From Amycolatopsis umgeniensis (lineage in GTDB: Bacteria; Actinomycetota; Actinomycetes; Mycobacteriales; Pseudonocardiaceae), in assembly GCF_014205155.1 (NCBI RefSeq), contig NZ_JACHMX010000001.1:124001-188000 (forward strand): a stretch of 64,000 bases of DNA, written 5' to 3'. Positions 45,625-55,345 of the stretch are shown piece after piece. The stretch's first letter is position 1, and every line of letters starts with the position of its first letter. A program made the position numbers and the translations under genes. The notes beneath the pieces were generated by a model. That model was not told where the DNA came from, did no database searches, and saw only the letters and a list, made by a program, of their open reading frames with translations.

Positions 45625-45676
45625 GCGCCCATCATGGCGCACCGGCGCCGCCGGTCTGGGTAACATCGGCCGGACC

Positions 45677-46276
45677 ATGGAGATGATCACCGTGCCGGCG
45701 GGCGAGGTCACGCTGTCCGACCGGCGGACCCAGCGGAGCTGGACCGTCGAGGTCGCGTCCTTCCTGCTCGCGCCGGTGCCGGTCACCCGGGAGTCCGACG
45801 AGCGTCCGCTCGTCGAGGTCTCGTGGCCGGACGCCCTCCGGTTCTGCAACACGCTGTCCGAACGCGAAGGGCTGACCCCTGCGTACCGGCTGGACCCCGA
45901 AGTGTCGTGGGACCGGTCTGCGAACGGCTACCGCCTGCCCTCCGAGGCGGAATGGGAGCACGCCTGCCGTGCCGGGACGACCGGCCCCCGCTACGGACCG
46001 CTCGACGAGATCGCCTGGTACCGCGAGAACTCGGCGGAGTCGGCGCACGACGTCGGCCGGAAGGCACCCAACGCGTGGGGCCTGCACGACATGCTGGGCA
46101 ACGTCTGGGAATGGTGCTGGGACGTCTACGACGCCCAGGTGTACGGCGAGTACCGGGTCCTGCGGGGCGGCGGCTGGTTCGACGAACAATGGAGCTGCCG
46201 GGCCGGGGTGCGGCGCCGCAGCCACCCGACCTTCCGCGTCGACGACGTCGGTTTCCGCCTCGCCCGGACACTGTGA
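45677..46276 (+). CDS. Compact formylglycine-generating-enzyme-like (SUMF1/EgtB/PvdO) protein
   Basis: A 199-residue protein starting MEMITVPAGEVTLSDRRTQR. It has the FGE-sulfatase fold signature: PVTRESDERPLVEVSWPDALRFCN, GYRLPSEAEWEHACRAGT, NAWGLHDMLGNVWEWCWDVY, LRGGGWF and the end DDVGFRLARTL. Family members are usually 250-330 residues, so this is a short version. One Cys in the copper-site region (WSCRAGVRRRS) is kept where FGEs have the catalytic pair. No sulfatase is in the window. It may be an FGE, a non-heme iron sulfoxide synthase relative, or a structural member. Confidence 0.85.
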   Translation: MEMITVPAGEVTLSDRRTQRSWTVEVASFLLAPVPVTRESDERPLVEVSWPDALRFCNTLSEREGLTPAYRLDPEVSWDRSANGYRLPSEAEWEHACRAGTTGPRYGPLDEIAWYRENSAESAHDVGRKAPNAWGLHDMLGNVWEWCWDVYDAQVYGEYRVLRGGGWFDEQWSCRAGVRRRSHPTFRVDDVGFRLARTL

Positions 46277-46357
46277 CCCCGCCTACAGCGCGCGATGATC
46301 ACACGATTGAATGACGCCACGGACACCCGGCCGGGGTGTCGGACCCTGGAGGAAACC

Positions 46358-46621
46358 GTGACCGGAACCGCTCCCCGAGACGTCGAACGCGTCTACTCCA
46401 CCGCCGACGTCGTCGCGAAGCTGCGCCGCCTCGCCGACGCGCTCGAGTCCGAGACCTCGTTCCGCATCCAGATCGCCGGGGAACGGTTCCGCGTCCCCGC
46501 CCGCGCGCAGTTCTCGATCGAGCACGAGCGCGGCGACGGCGAGGAAGAGGTCGAGTTCCAGCTGAAGTGGAAGATCGAAGAAGCCGACTCCGACGACGAC
46601 TCCGAAGGCACCGTCGTCTGA
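46358..46621 (+). CDS. Amphi-Trp domain protein
   Basis: An 87-residue protein from GTG 46358 (VTGTAPRDVERVYSTADVVA) with GGAGGAAACC upstream. ADVVAKLRRLADALES, FRIQIAGERFRVPARA, then EVEFQLKWKIEE is the pattern of the small amphi-Trp family of archaea and actinobacteria, of unknown function. The C-terminal tail is strongly acidic. It is monocistronic and followed by a hairpin. Confidence 0.8.
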   Translation: MTGTAPRDVERVYSTADVVAKLRRLADALESETSFRIQIAGERFRVPARAQFSIEHERGDGEEEVEFQLKWKIEEADSDDDSEGTVV

Positions 46622-46644
46622 TCTTCCGTCCACAAAGGACTGAG

Positions 46645-46677
46645 GGGCGGGCTCGCGATTCCGTGGCGGGCCCGCCC
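46645..46677 (+). terminator. GC-rich terminator after the amphi-Trp gene
   Basis: GGGCGGGC (46645-46652) pairs with GCCCGCCC (46670-46677) around a 17-base loop, followed by TTG. It lies 23 bases after the stop. Confidence 0.6.
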
Positions 46678-46723
46678 TTGAAGACTTGAGTCTCCACCCA
46701 CTGGAGGCTTTACCGTTCTCTTC

Positions 46724-47626
46724 ATGACGATCAAGGTTCTCGACACCTACCCGGCGATGCGCGAGATCCTTCGCACGCCGCGGGCCGACCGCGCCGCTCT
46801 CCTCAAGACGATGGTCGAACCCGCCGCCGGGATGTACCGCTACTTTCCCGGCGAGGTGGACCTCGTAGCGATGCACGCGATGAGCTCCGGTTTCCCCCTC
46901 GACTGTGACACCGAGCGTTGCCTGGACGCCCTCGAAGCCCTGCACGAAGCCGACGCATGGAACCGGATCCAGCGGGCGCTCGACGACGCCGTCACCGTGC
47001 AGCTCTCGGCGACGCCCGGGCTCGCGGTGCCGGACATCACCGTGCTCACCGTTCTGGGTGACCCCGGCGACGCACACTTCATGGGGCCGAACCTGGGGAT
47101 GTCGGCGAACGGCAGTGTGTCCGGCTACATCTACCTCACCTTCTGGCCGTATCCGGAGAACCTGGCGCGGCTGGAGGCCACGGCGGTCCACGAGCTGAAC
47201 CACAATCTGCGCTACAGCCCCGGCGGGGTGATCTGGGATCCGGCGACGGTCACCGTCGGCGAGCAGATCGTGTCCGAGGGGCTGGCCGACGCGTTCGCCC
47301 GGCAGTTGTACGGCGACGAGCTCGGCCATGCCCGGATCGGCGTGCCGCATCTGCACGACGACGCCGTGTTCGCGAAGGTCGTCTCGGGGCTGGAGATCAC
47401 CGGTATGCAGAACTTCATGGCCTGGGTGCACGGCGACGCGACCGCCGCCCGCTACGGCGGCACGCCCGTCGGACTGCCGACCGGTGCCGGGTACGCGGTC
47501 GGCAACCGCCTCGTCGACGCCTACCTGGCCGCGACGGGCCGCACCGCCGCGGAGGCCCTGCTGGCGGACCGCCGCGACATCATCGACACCGCGCTCAGGA
47601 CTCGCGGCGCCTCGACCGGATCGTGA
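46724..47626 (+). CDS. DUF2268-type putative zinc protease
   Basis: A 300-residue protein starting [20 protein letters not shown]. Residues about 155-180 read [18 protein letters not shown], an HExxH-like zinc motif (HELNH), and [14 protein letters not shown] about 35 residues later supplies the Glu third ligand, as in DUF2268/YjaZ proteins. No signal peptide, so it is cytosolic. In Bacillus, relatives are predicted metalloproteases without proven substrate. The 3' end overlaps the convergent wall-protein gene by 32 bases. Confidence 0.85.
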   Translation: MTIKVLDTYPAMREILRTPRADRAALLKTMVEPAAGMYRYFPGEVDLVAMHAMSSGFPLDCDTERCLDALEALHEADAWNRIQRALDDAVTVQLSATPGLAVPDITVLTVLGDPGDAHFMGPNLGMSANGSVSGYIYLTFWPYPENLARLEATAVHELNHNLRYSPGGVIWDPATVTVGEQIVSEGLADAFARQLYGDELGHARIGVPHLHDDAVFAKVVSGLEITGMQNFMAWVHGDATAARYGGTPVGLPTGAGYAVGNRLVDAYLAATGRTAAEALLADRRDIIDTALRTRGASTGS

Positions 47627-49139
47627 GTGCCACCAGCACGCCACCGAGCATCAGCAGGAAGAGGCCGGGAGCCAGCAGGCCCCGGACCTCGCTGCCGGTC
47701 GAGGCCAGCGGGCCGCTGTCGGTCGGTCCGCCGCCCGGAGTGGTCGCTCCCGGCTGCCCCGGCGTGGTGCTCGTCGTGCCCCCCGGCCCCGGTGTGGTGC
47801 TCGAGGTACTGCTGCTGGACGTGCTCGTCGGGCGCGAAGAAGTGCTCGAACTGGACGTGCTCGAAGAAGACGAGGCGCTGCTGCTGGAACTGCTGCTGGA
47901 CGACGAGCTACTCGACGGCGAAGAGGACGTCGACGAAGACGAGGTGCTCGAACTGCTGCTCGACGGCGAGCTGCTGGTCGGGCTCGTGGAACTGGAGGAC
48001 GAGGACGTCGAACTGCTCGGCGTCGTCGAACTGCTCGGTGTTGTGGAACTGCTCGATGTCGTCGAACTGCTCGGTGTCGTGGTCGGCGTGCTGCCGCAGT
48101 CGGGCAGGTCGCCGGTGAACGGGTAAGCGTGGAACTCCTGTCCGCCGCCACCGGTGGCTTCGGAGCTGTGCACCAGCGAGCCCGTGGTGAAGAAACGGCC
48201 GTTCATCCCGGACGCGGTGACCGTGGCGGTGCTCCCCGGCTCACCGATCAGCACACTCCCCTGGAACTGCGCGCCACCGGCGATCTTCACCTTCGTGGCG
48301 TCCGGGAAGTTCCACAGCAGGCGTTCCCGCAGCTTGTTGATCGGATCCGCGTCGCCGGGGTCACCGGTGAAGGTGTTGATCGTCCGGGCGCCGCCGACCA
48401 TGTTGACCAGGATCGTCGCCCCGGCCGGGATGCCTTCGAACTCGATGCCCTGCATACCGCCGTTGGCCGCGGTCACGTCGAAGTCCACGGTGAACACCTG
48501 CAACGCGGATTTCCCGTCCCCGGTGAACAGGGTGCGGTATCCCTCGTTCTTCGCCGTGCCCGTGGCGGGCCGCGGCGTGGTGCCTTCACGCGCGTAACAC
48601 TGGCTCGCCACCCGAAGATCCTCGCGCAGGCCCAGATAGGGTTTCGCCGCGTCGGCGGCCTTTGTGAGCGTCCCGTCCACCGTCCCGGTGGCTGTCCCCG
48701 CGTACCGGACGACACCGTCGTCGGCGACCAACCGTTGCTGCGGGGCGACACTCACGTTCCCGCCGGTGGTCAGGAAATCCGCGCCGTCCGGTGGCGGGAC
48801 CCGCGAACCGACGCCGGCGATGCCGACGTTGTAGATCGCGGACACTCCCGCTCGTTTCGCCATGTCGAAGCCGCCAAGGACGACGACCCGTCCTTCGGCT
48901 TCCGCCGCCGCTTCGCGTACCTGGAACTCACCGCCGACGAAAACGTTGATGCCGTTGTCGCGACCGGCGTAGTCCAGGTTGTTCACCGGTGGGTATTTTC
49001 CGGGGCACGCCGGCCCGACGCACGGTCCCAGTCCGCCCGGTAAAGGGGCGGCGACCGCGCCGTCGGTGACCACGAGGGCCGCCACGCACACCGCCGCGGC
49101 GGCACCGGCAGAAATCGAGGCGAACCGCCTTGCACGCAT
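47595..49139 (-). CDS. Wall-anchored choice-of-anchor A protein with LAxTG sorting signal
   Basis: A 514-residue protein starting [20 protein letters not shown] at 49139. Signal peptide to about 30; a choice-of-anchor-A domain (about 45-340: [69 protein letters not shown]); a roughly 100-residue Ser/Thr/Pro linker; then [11 protein letters not shown], a hydrophobic helix and RSRRRES. LASTG followed by a TM and basic tail is a class E sortase signal, so it should be covalently attached to peptidoglycan. Such domains occur in surface adhesins and ice-binding-like proteins. Confidence 0.88.
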   Translation of the reverse strand: MRARRFASISAGAAAAVCVAALVVTDGAVAAPLPGGLGPCVGPACPGKYPPVNNLDYAGRDNGINVFVGGEFQVREAAAEAEGRVVVLGGFDMAKRAGVSAIYNVGIAGVGSRVPPPDGADFLTTGGNVSVAPQQRLVADDGVVRYAGTATGTVDGTLTKAADAAKPYLGLREDLRVASQCYAREGTTPRPATGTAKNEGYRTLFTGDGKSALQVFTVDFDVTAANGGMQGIEFEGIPAGATILVNMVGGARTINTFTGDPGDADPINKLRERLLWNFPDATKVKIAGGAQFQGSVLIGEPGSTATVTASGMNGRFFTTGSLVHSSEATGGGGQEFHAYPFTGDLPDCGSTPTTTPSSSTTSSSSTTPSSSTTPSSSTSSSSSSTSPTSSSPSSSSSSTSSSSTSSSPSSSSSSSSSSSSSASSSSSTSSSSTSSRPTSTSSSSTSSTTPGPGGTTSTTPGQPGATTPGGGPTDSGPLASTGSEVRGLLAPGLFLLMLGGVLVALTIRSRRRES

Positions 49140-49284
49140 GGGGCGATTCTTGTGCCCTCCGACCGGATGAACACAATCGGAATGCGGAAATACCCCCGAC
49201 CGGGTGGGATCGGTAACCCACCCGTCCAGTGTTGTCCAGACAACGAAATTCCTGGTGGAACGCTGAATCCCTAGAGTCTGGCCG

Positions 49285-50244
49285 ATGGACGCCGAAGTGA
49301 ACCGACGCACCGGTTCGGTGGAAGTGCTCGCGGGCCTTCTCGCTCTTGTTCTACTCGTCCGCGGGCCACTCGACGACCTCCTCGGGACACCGATCGCGCG
49401 GACCTGGACCACGGTCTTCGTTTCGATCGTCCTCCAAGCCGTTCCGTTCCTCGTGTTCGGCGTCACCCTTTCCGCCGCTATCGCGGTCTTCGTCCCGCGG
49501 GAATTCTTCGCGAAAGCCCTTCCGAAACATCCGGCTCTCGCGGTTCCGGCGGCCGCGGCGACCGGAATGGTGCTGCCGGGATGCGAATGCGGTTCGGTCC
49601 CGGTCGCGGGTGCGCTGGTGCGCAAGGGGGTCACCCCGGCCGCGGCGCTGGCGTTCCTGCTCGCCGCTCCCGCCCTCAATCCCGTGGTGCTGACCGCCAC
49701 GGCGATCGCGTTCCCGGATCAGCCGTCGATGGTGTTCGCCAGGGCGGTGGCGGGTCTCGCCGCCTCGGTCGTGATGGGCTGGCTGTGGCTCTGCCTCGGT
49801 CGGACGGAGTGGATCAAGCTGCCGGAACATTCCCACGGTGACACTCGCTGGCGGGCGTTCGCCGGGGCGGCGGGGCACGATCTGGTGCACGCGGGCGGCT
49901 TCCTGGTCATCGGTGCCATGGCGGCCGCGACGCTCAACGTCCTGATCCCCGGCCGCTGGCTCCAGGCCCTCGCGGACAACCCGGTGCTCGGCATCCTCGC
50001 GCTGTCCTTGCTGGCTGTCCTGTTGTCGATCTGCAGCGAGGCGGACGCCTTCGTCGCCGCCTCGCTCACCCAGTTCTCCCTCACCGCCCGCCTGGCGTTC
50101 CTGGTGGTCGGGCCGATGATCGACCTGAAGCTGTTCGCCATGCAGGCCGGCACCTTCGGCAAGCAGTTCGCCGTCCGGTTCGCGCCCGCCACGTTCGTCG
50201 TCGCGCTCGCCTGCGCGACCGTGACCGGCACGGTGCTCTGGTGA
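49285..50244 (+). CDS. DUF318/YraQ-family permease
   Basis: A 319-residue protein starting [20 protein letters not shown] with about eight membrane helices. Two related halves carry the family signatures [22 protein letters not shown] and [16 protein letters not shown], with [10 protein letters not shown] between. DUF318 permeases are thought to move metal or thiol-related solutes; direction and substrate are unproven. The next gene, a TIGR03943 protein, overlaps by four bases, and this pair is conserved in many bacteria, often zinc-responsive. No Zur-like box was seen upstream. Confidence 0.9.
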   Translation: MDAEVNRRTGSVEVLAGLLALVLLVRGPLDDLLGTPIARTWTTVFVSIVLQAVPFLVFGVTLSAAIAVFVPREFFAKALPKHPALAVPAAAATGMVLPGCECGSVPVAGALVRKGVTPAAALAFLLAAPALNPVVLTATAIAFPDQPSMVFARAVAGLAASVVMGWLWLCLGRTEWIKLPEHSHGDTRWRAFAGAAGHDLVHAGGFLVIGAMAAATLNVLIPGRWLQALADNPVLGILALSLLAVLLSICSEADAFVAASLTQFSLTARLAFLVVGPMIDLKLFAMQAGTFGKQFAVRFAPATFVVALACATVTGTVLW

Positions 50245-50888
50245 ACCGCACCGCGGCGACCGTCGTGCTGCTCCTGCTGGGCGTGGCCGTGGTCAAGGTA
50301 TGCCTGACCGGCCAATACCTGCTCTATGTCAAAGAGGGGCTGTGGCCGTTCCTGCTCGCGTCGGGTCTCCTGGTGCTGGCGCTGGCGGCCACGAACCGCC
50401 ATCGTCACCCGAAAGTGGCTTGGCTGCTCCCGCTTCCGGTCCTCGCGTTACTGCTGGTCGTCCCGCAACCGCTCGGCAGTTACGCGGCGGGCAACGCGGG
50501 CACGGCGCTGACGCGTTCCGACGACTACCCGCCACTGCCCGACGGCGATCCGGTGAAGGTGACCGTCCTGGACTACGCCTCGCGCGCCGTCTTCGACGAA
50601 GGCCGTTCCCTCGGTTCGAAGCGGGTCGTGCTCACCGGCTTCACCGCCACCGCCCCGGACGGCGGGTCGCTCCTGGTCCGGATGATGCTGACCTGCTGCG
50701 CCGCGGACGGGCGCCCGGTCAAGGTCGTGCTGGACGGGCACGTCCCGAGCGAACCCGACACCTGGATCGAGGTCACCGGCACGTTCAGGCCGGGGTCCGT
50801 GGCGGACGCCGTCAACGGCGAACGCATCCCTTTCCTCAAGGTCGAAAGCGTCACCCCGGTGGCCGCGCCCGAACGTCCCTACGAATAG
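50241..50888 (+). CDS. TIGR03943-family membrane protein
   Basis: A 215-residue protein from GTG 50241 ([20 protein letters not shown]), overlapping the permease stop (GTGA). Three N-terminal hydrophobic helices (to about residue 80) are followed by a soluble domain with LLVRMMLTCCAADGRPVKVVLDG and WIEVTGTFRP, typical of the family. It probably forms a complex with the DUF318 permease, the soluble part lying outside the membrane. The CC pair could bind metal, which is inference. Confidence 0.88.
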   Translation: MNRTAATVVLLLLGVAVVKVCLTGQYLLYVKEGLWPFLLASGLLVLALAATNRHRHPKVAWLLPLPVLALLLVVPQPLGSYAAGNAGTALTRSDDYPPLPDGDPVKVTVLDYASRAVFDEGRSLGSKRVVLTGFTATAPDGGSLLVRMMLTCCAADGRPVKVVLDGHVPSEPDTWIEVTGTFRPGSVADAVNGERIPFLKVESVTPVAAPERPYE

Positions 50889-50892
50889 GGCC

Positions 50893-51792
50893 TCAGGTCC
50901 AGCTCCACCGGATCCCGTACTGGCCGGGCAGCGGGTCGAGGGTGATGAACTGGAAGGTGCCCGTCTCCCGGTCGAGGGTCGCCTCACCGCGTTCTTCCGG
51001 CGGTGAGGCGGCTTTCGCCCGGAAGAACGCGGCGCAACTCCGGGGCAGGCGGGCCGGATCGAACGCGATCCGCAACGCCAGATCCCTCGCGGGCCGGTAG
51101 ATGGCGATCTGGGCGTGTTTCCCGGCCTGCCCCGGCGGGAACCGGACGCCGAATTCCACGACGGCCAATTCCCCCGCGGCCAGTGTCCGGTCCAGCACGA
51201 ATTCGAAGGCGCAGGTGGACGACGGCACGTCCGCGCGAAACCGCGCCGGACGGCAGCCTTCGGTGAACAGCACCACCGGCGGCCTGGTGAGACTGGAACA
51301 CCGGGTCACGAACAGGAACCGGGAAGTGCCGTCGTGATCGGCGCGGACCAGCCGCCGGACCCGTATCGACTCCTCGTGCCCATAACCGTCGACACGGAAG
51401 GACACGTATTGCGAGAGCCGGTGAGGGGTATCGAGTTCCTCGGGCGTCGCGTCCACTTTGGCCAGTGCACGCGCGACCGTCTCGGGACGGCGCCACACCA
51501 GGTCGTAGGCCACCGTGCGATGGTTCAGCCTGCCGCGCGGCCTTCGTGGACCCAACAGCCCGGTCAAGGTTTCCGGTTGCTGGCCGAGAATGGCTTCCAG
51601 CGCGGTGACAGCGGCGAGCGAGCTGGCCCGTTCGGGCCGGTTCTCCCCGTTCTGCCAGTAACTGAGCGCACTGATGCTGACCGGTGTCTCTCGTGCCCGC
51701 AGACGGCGGCTGATCTCGTTGAGGCTCAGCCCGCTGCGCTCGATCGCGGTGCGCAGCGCGGACCCGAATTCCGCCGGAACGGTGCTCGTCAT
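50893..51792 (-). CDS. XRE-type HTH regulator with C-terminal beta-rich domain
   Basis: A 299-residue protein starting MTSTVPAEFGSALRTAIERS at 51792. Residues 8-75 are an XRE-like HTH (GLSLNEISRRLRARETPVSI, SALSYWQNGENRPERASSL). The rest is beta-rich, with paired cysteines, resembling an effector-binding domain known in actinobacterial HTH proteins of unknown role. It is divergent from the secreted phosphoesterase gene (190 bp between the starts) and so may control it. It ends four bases past the convergent TIGR03943 gene. Confidence 0.8.
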   Translation of the reverse strand: MTSTVPAEFGSALRTAIERSGLSLNEISRRLRARETPVSISALSYWQNGENRPERASSLAAVTALEAILGQQPETLTGLLGPRRPRGRLNHRTVAYDLVWRRPETVARALAKVDATPEELDTPHRLSQYVSFRVDGYGHEESIRVRRLVRADHDGTSRFLFVTRCSSLTRPPVVLFTEGCRPARFRADVPSSTCAFEFVLDRTLAAGELAVVEFGVRFPPGQAGKHAQIAIYRPARDLALRIAFDPARLPRSCAAFFRAKAASPPEERGEATLDRETGTFQFITLDPLPGQYGIRWSWT

Positions 51793-51882
51793 GAAAGCGC
51801 AGCGTACCGCCCGGAACGCCCGACTTTCGTCGGGTGAACCGGGCCTCGTTCAGAGTTATCCAGCGTCCCGAACCGCTTTCCG

Positions 51883-51910
51883 TTGACGGCGAACCGGCCG
51901 CGATTAGGGT
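51883..51910 (+). promoter_or_regulatory. Promoter of the secreted phosphoesterase gene
   Basis: TTGACG (51883-51888) and TAGGGT (51905-51910) are 16 bases apart, about 70 bases before the ATG at 51982. Confidence 0.5.
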
Positions 51911-51981
51911 CGGGAGAATCCTGGAATTCCTTGCCCATTCCCGAATTGCTCGTTCCCCTGCATAGCCGGAAGAGGATTCTC

Positions 51982-54114
51982 ATGCACTCAGCGACACGAC
52001 AACGACGATGGCGCCGCCGGACACTGGCCGTCGCGACCTCGGCACTCGCGGCCGGGGCCTTCCTGGTCGCCGCACAACCATCGGCGGTCGGCGCCGCGCC
52101 ACCCGCCGTACCCGAAGTGGCCGATCAGGTTCCGCAATTGACCGAGGACGGTGTCACCGGCGGGCCCGCCTCGGTGTCCGGCGGCGCGTCCACACAGGCC
52201 GCCTCCACCCGCTCGGTCTGCGCTCCCGGCGCACAGTGGCTCCGCGTCCGGTTCACGGAACTTTCGTTGCGCGGCAACGATTCGGTGACACTCACCGGCA
52301 GCAGTGCCGGCTCGTTCACGCTCACCGCGCGGAACTGGCCGGGCCGGGCGTTCCACACCCGCGCCTTCGAGGGCGACTGCGTGCGGGTCTCGACGGCGCT
52401 GTCCGACCCCGCCAGCCGGTTCGCGATCGACTCCTATCAGGCGGGTGACCGGCCGCTCGCCGCGGCGGCCACGACCGTCGCCGCCGTCGGCGATGTCTGC
52501 GGGTCTTCGTGCAACCAGACAGCCCCGCTGGTGAAGAACATGAATCCGCAGGCGCTGATCTTGGCCGGGGACAACGCCTACGACTCGGGCACGCTGTCCG
52601 ACTACAAGAACAAGTACGACCCGAACTACGGCCAGTTCAAGTCGATCACCTATCCGACGCCGGGCAACCACGAGTACAAGACCTCCGGCGCATCGGGCTA
52701 CTTCGACTACTTCGGCGCACGGGCGGGCGAACGCGGCAAGGGCTACTACAGCTTCGACGTCGGCGACTGGCATTTCGTCGCGCTCAACTCCAACATCACC
52801 CACAACGCGGGTTCGACGCAGGTGACCTGGTTGAAGAACGACCTGGCCGCGAGCACCAAACCGTGCACGGCCGCGTTCTTCCACCACCCGCGGTTCAGCC
52901 GCGGCACCCACGGCGACGACTCGTCGGTGACGCCGTTCTTCCAGACGCTCTACGACGCGAAGGCGGATCTGGTCGTCGTCGGCCACGACCACAACTACCA
53001 GCGGTACGCGCCGTCGCGGCCCGATGGGAAGCGTGACGACGTCAACGGCGTCCGCCAGCTGCTGATCGGCACCGGCGGCCGCGGGTACTACAACTTCGAC
53101 CAGTCCTCGGCCGCCGAACAGGAAGCGGGCAACACCAACACCTTCGGCGTGGGCAAGCTGACGCTCACCGCGACCGACTACCGCAGCGAGTTCGTGCCGG
53201 TGTCCGGCCGCACCTTCACCGATTCGACGACCGGCAAGTGCAAGAAGGGGGTCTCCTCCCCCGCCTTCTCCGTCGGCGCCAGCCCGTCGTCGGTGTCGGT
53301 GAAACCGGGCGGCACCGCGTCGGTGACGGTGAACGTCGGCAGCACCGGCGGTTTCACCGCGGCGACCGCGCTTTCGGTGTCGGGCCTGCCCTCGGGGGTG
53401 ACCGGGACGATCTCGCCGTCGTCGGTCACCCCGCCCGCCAACGGCACCGCGACGGCGACGCTGACCTTGACCGCCTCGGACGCGGCCACGGGTTCGGCGA
53501 CAGCCACGGTCACCGGATCCTCCGGTTCGGTCAGCCACACCGCGAACGTGTCCGTCAGCGTCGGCTCGGGCGGCGGTGAGGCGTTCTCCGACGACTTCGA
53601 GACCGACAAGGGCTGGCAGGTCAACGCGGACGGTTCGGACACCGCCACGTCGGGTAGATGGGAGCGCGGAGATCCCGAGCAGACCACCTCGACCTACAGC
53701 AACCAGATCAAGCAGCGCGGAGACACGACCAGCGGCGCGAACTGCCTGGTCACCGGGCGGCTGGCCGGTTCCGAGTACGGCGCCAACGATCTCGACGGCG
53801 GCGCCTCGTCGATGACGTCGCCGCAGTTCACCGTGCCCGCGGGCGGGAAGCTGAGCTTCTCCTACACCTTCGCGCACGGCGACAACGCGACGTCGGCCGA
53901 CTACCTGCGGATCCGCGTGCTCGACGGCACCACGCCGACGACGGTCTTCGAGAAACTCGGCTCCGCGGCCGAGGTCGCGGGCGCCTGGCAGACCGCGACC
54001 GCCGATCTGGCGTCGTACGCCGGGCGGAGTGTCCGCCTGCTGGTCGAAGCGGCGGACGCGAGTACCGCGTCGCTGTGGGAATCGGCTGTCGACGACCTCC
54101 GCGTCACCGCGTAA
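51982..54114 (+). CDS. Secreted metallophosphoesterase (purple-acid-phosphatase-like), multidomain
   Basis: A 710-residue protein starting MHSATRQRRWRRRTLAVATS behind GGAAGAGGA; a long signal peptide with twin Arg ends near SAVGAAPP. The phosphoesterase (about 165-400) shows VGDVCG, LAGDNAYDSG, TPGNHEYK, FFHHPRFS and GHDHNYQRYAP, the five metal-binding motifs, with Cys in place of the usual residue after GDV. An Ig-like domain follows (about 425-525, SPSSVSVKPGGTASVTV), then a C-terminal beta-sandwich (about 535-710, DDFETDKGWQVN). It hydrolyses phosphomonoesters or diesters outside the cell, probably for phosphate supply. The divergent XRE gene may regulate it. Confidence 0.9.
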   Translation: MHSATRQRRWRRRTLAVATSALAAGAFLVAAQPSAVGAAPPAVPEVADQVPQLTEDGVTGGPASVSGGASTQAASTRSVCAPGAQWLRVRFTELSLRGNDSVTLTGSSAGSFTLTARNWPGRAFHTRAFEGDCVRVSTALSDPASRFAIDSYQAGDRPLAAAATTVAAVGDVCGSSCNQTAPLVKNMNPQALILAGDNAYDSGTLSDYKNKYDPNYGQFKSITYPTPGNHEYKTSGASGYFDYFGARAGERGKGYYSFDVGDWHFVALNSNITHNAGSTQVTWLKNDLAASTKPCTAAFFHHPRFSRGTHGDDSSVTPFFQTLYDAKADLVVVGHDHNYQRYAPSRPDGKRDDVNGVRQLLIGTGGRGYYNFDQSSAAEQEAGNTNTFGVGKLTLTATDYRSEFVPVSGRTFTDSTTGKCKKGVSSPAFSVGASPSSVSVKPGGTASVTVNVGSTGGFTAATALSVSGLPSGVTGTISPSSVTPPANGTATATLTLTASDAATGSATATVTGSSGSVSHTANVSVSVGSGGGEAFSDDFETDKGWQVNADGSDTATSGRWERGDPEQTTSTYSNQIKQRGDTTSGANCLVTGRLAGSEYGANDLDGGASSMTSPQFTVPAGGKLSFSYTFAHGDNATSADYLRIRVLDGTTPTTVFEKLGSAAEVAGAWQTATADLASYAGRSVRLLVEAADASTASLWESAVDDLRVTA

Positions 54115-54130
54115 CGCAGGAAGGCCGGAC

Positions 54131-55345
54131 ATGTACGTCTCCAGTATCCGTTCCACCGACCCCGCCCCGCCCGCCGGACGCGCGAAGCACGCCGTACCCG
54201 CCACCGTGGTCGGCCTGGGTGTGGTCAGCCTGATCACGGACATGTCCGCCGAGATGGTCACCGCCGTGCTCCCCCTGTATCTCGTCTATGGCCTTGGCGT
54301 GGGCTACCTGCAACTGGGCGCGATCGACGGTCTCTACACGGGCGCCACGGCGTTGCTGCGACTGGCGGGCGGCTACTTCGCCGACCGCCTCGGCCGTCCG
54401 AAGGCCGTGGCCCTGGTGGGCTACGGCCTCTCGGCGGCGACCAAACTCGCGTTCCCCGCCGCGGGATCCTCGCTGGGTGCGATCGGCCTCGTCATCGGCG
54501 CCGATCGCGCCGGCAAGGGCATCCGCACCGCGCCGCGGGACGCGATGATCACGCTCGCCACCCCCGCCGACGGTCTCGGCCGCGCGTTCGGTGTCCATCG
54601 CGCGATGGACACCGCCGGCGCGCTGCTCGGGCCGATCATCGCTTTCGGCCTGCTGACCCTGCTCGTCGGCGACTACCCGGCGGTGTTCGGGGTGAGCTTC
54701 TGCCTCGCCGTGATCGCGGTGATCGTGCTGGCGGTGTTCGTCCGCGCCCCCGCCGGGACGGTCGGGCGATCGCGGGTGCGGCTGCGGGAGGGTTTCGCCC
54801 TGCTGCGGCAACCCGGCCTGCGCGGAACCTGCCTGGCCGCCGCGTCGCTCGGCGTCTGCACGATCGGCGACATGTTCCTCTTCGTCGGCGTGCAGCGGTC
54901 CGCCGGGCTGCCGCCCGGGGCGCTCCCGTTGCTGCCGCTGGCGACAGCGCTGGTGTTCATGGCGCTGGCGTCGCCGATCGGACGGCTCGCCGACCGCGCC
55001 GGACGGTGGAAGGTGTTCCTCGCGGGCCACGTCGTGCTGCTCGCCGCGTACGTCGTCCTGGCCGCTTCGGCGAGTGGTTGGCTCGTCGCGGCGGTCGTCC
55101 TGGCGGCACACGGTGCGTTCTACGCGTGCACGGACGGTGTCTTGATGGCACACGCGTCACCGCTGGTGCCGGAGTCGTTGCGGGCCACCGGTCTCGCGCT
55201 TGTCCAAACAGGACAGTCATTGGCCAGGGCTGCCGGGGCGGTGCTGTTCGGCGCGCTCGCGGCCGCGACGGCGTTGCGACCGGCGTTCGCGATCTTCGCC
55301 GTCGTGCTGCTGGTGTCGGTGCTGGCCGGAACGAGGGTGAAATGA
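54131..55345 (+). CDS. MFS transporter, first gene of a six-gene run
   Basis: A 404-residue protein starting MYVSSIRSTDPAPPAGRAKH behind GGAAGG, 16 bases after the phosphoesterase stop. Twelve helices; motif A as GGYFADRLGRPKA and the unusual GADRAGKGIRTAPRDAMI segment mark a branch of uncharacterised actinobacterial MFS proteins. The stop overlaps the next ATG, so it is translated with the two beta-propeller genes that follow. Substrate unknown; export of a small molecule sensed by the downstream two-component proteins is one possibility. Confidence 0.88.
   Translation: MYVSSIRSTDPAPPAGRAKHAVPATVVGLGVVSLITDMSAEMVTAVLPLYLVYGLGVGYLQLGAIDGLYTGATALLRLAGGYFADRLGRPKAVALVGYGLSAATKLAFPAAGSSLGAIGLVIGADRAGKGIRTAPRDAMITLATPADGLGRAFGVHRAMDTAGALLGPIIAFGLLTLLVGDYPAVFGVSFCLAVIAVIVLAVFVRAPAGTVGRSRVRLREGFALLRQPGLRGTCLAAASLGVCTIGDMFLFVGVQRSAGLPPGALPLLPLATALVFMALASPIGRLADRAGRWKVFLAGHVVLLAAYVVLAASASGWLVAAVVLAAHGAFYACTDGVLMAHASPLVPESLRATGLALVQTGQSLARAAGAVLFGALAAATALRPAFAIFAVVLLVSVLAGTRVK

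Noticed and set aside
49140..49284. Zur-type operator before the DUF318 permease
   Set aside because: No AATGATTTTCA-like palindrome found; the region holds only a short GTCCAG/CAGAC-like repeat.
51830..51900. PHO box upstream of the phosphoesterase
   Set aside because: Only one GTTCA-like half (near 51848) is visible; the direct-repeat pattern of PhoP boxes is missing.
51988..54261. Minus-strand frame of about 757 codons opposite the phosphoesterase
   Set aside because: Arg/Gly/Val-rich shadow of a gene whose metal-binding motifs are on the plus strand.
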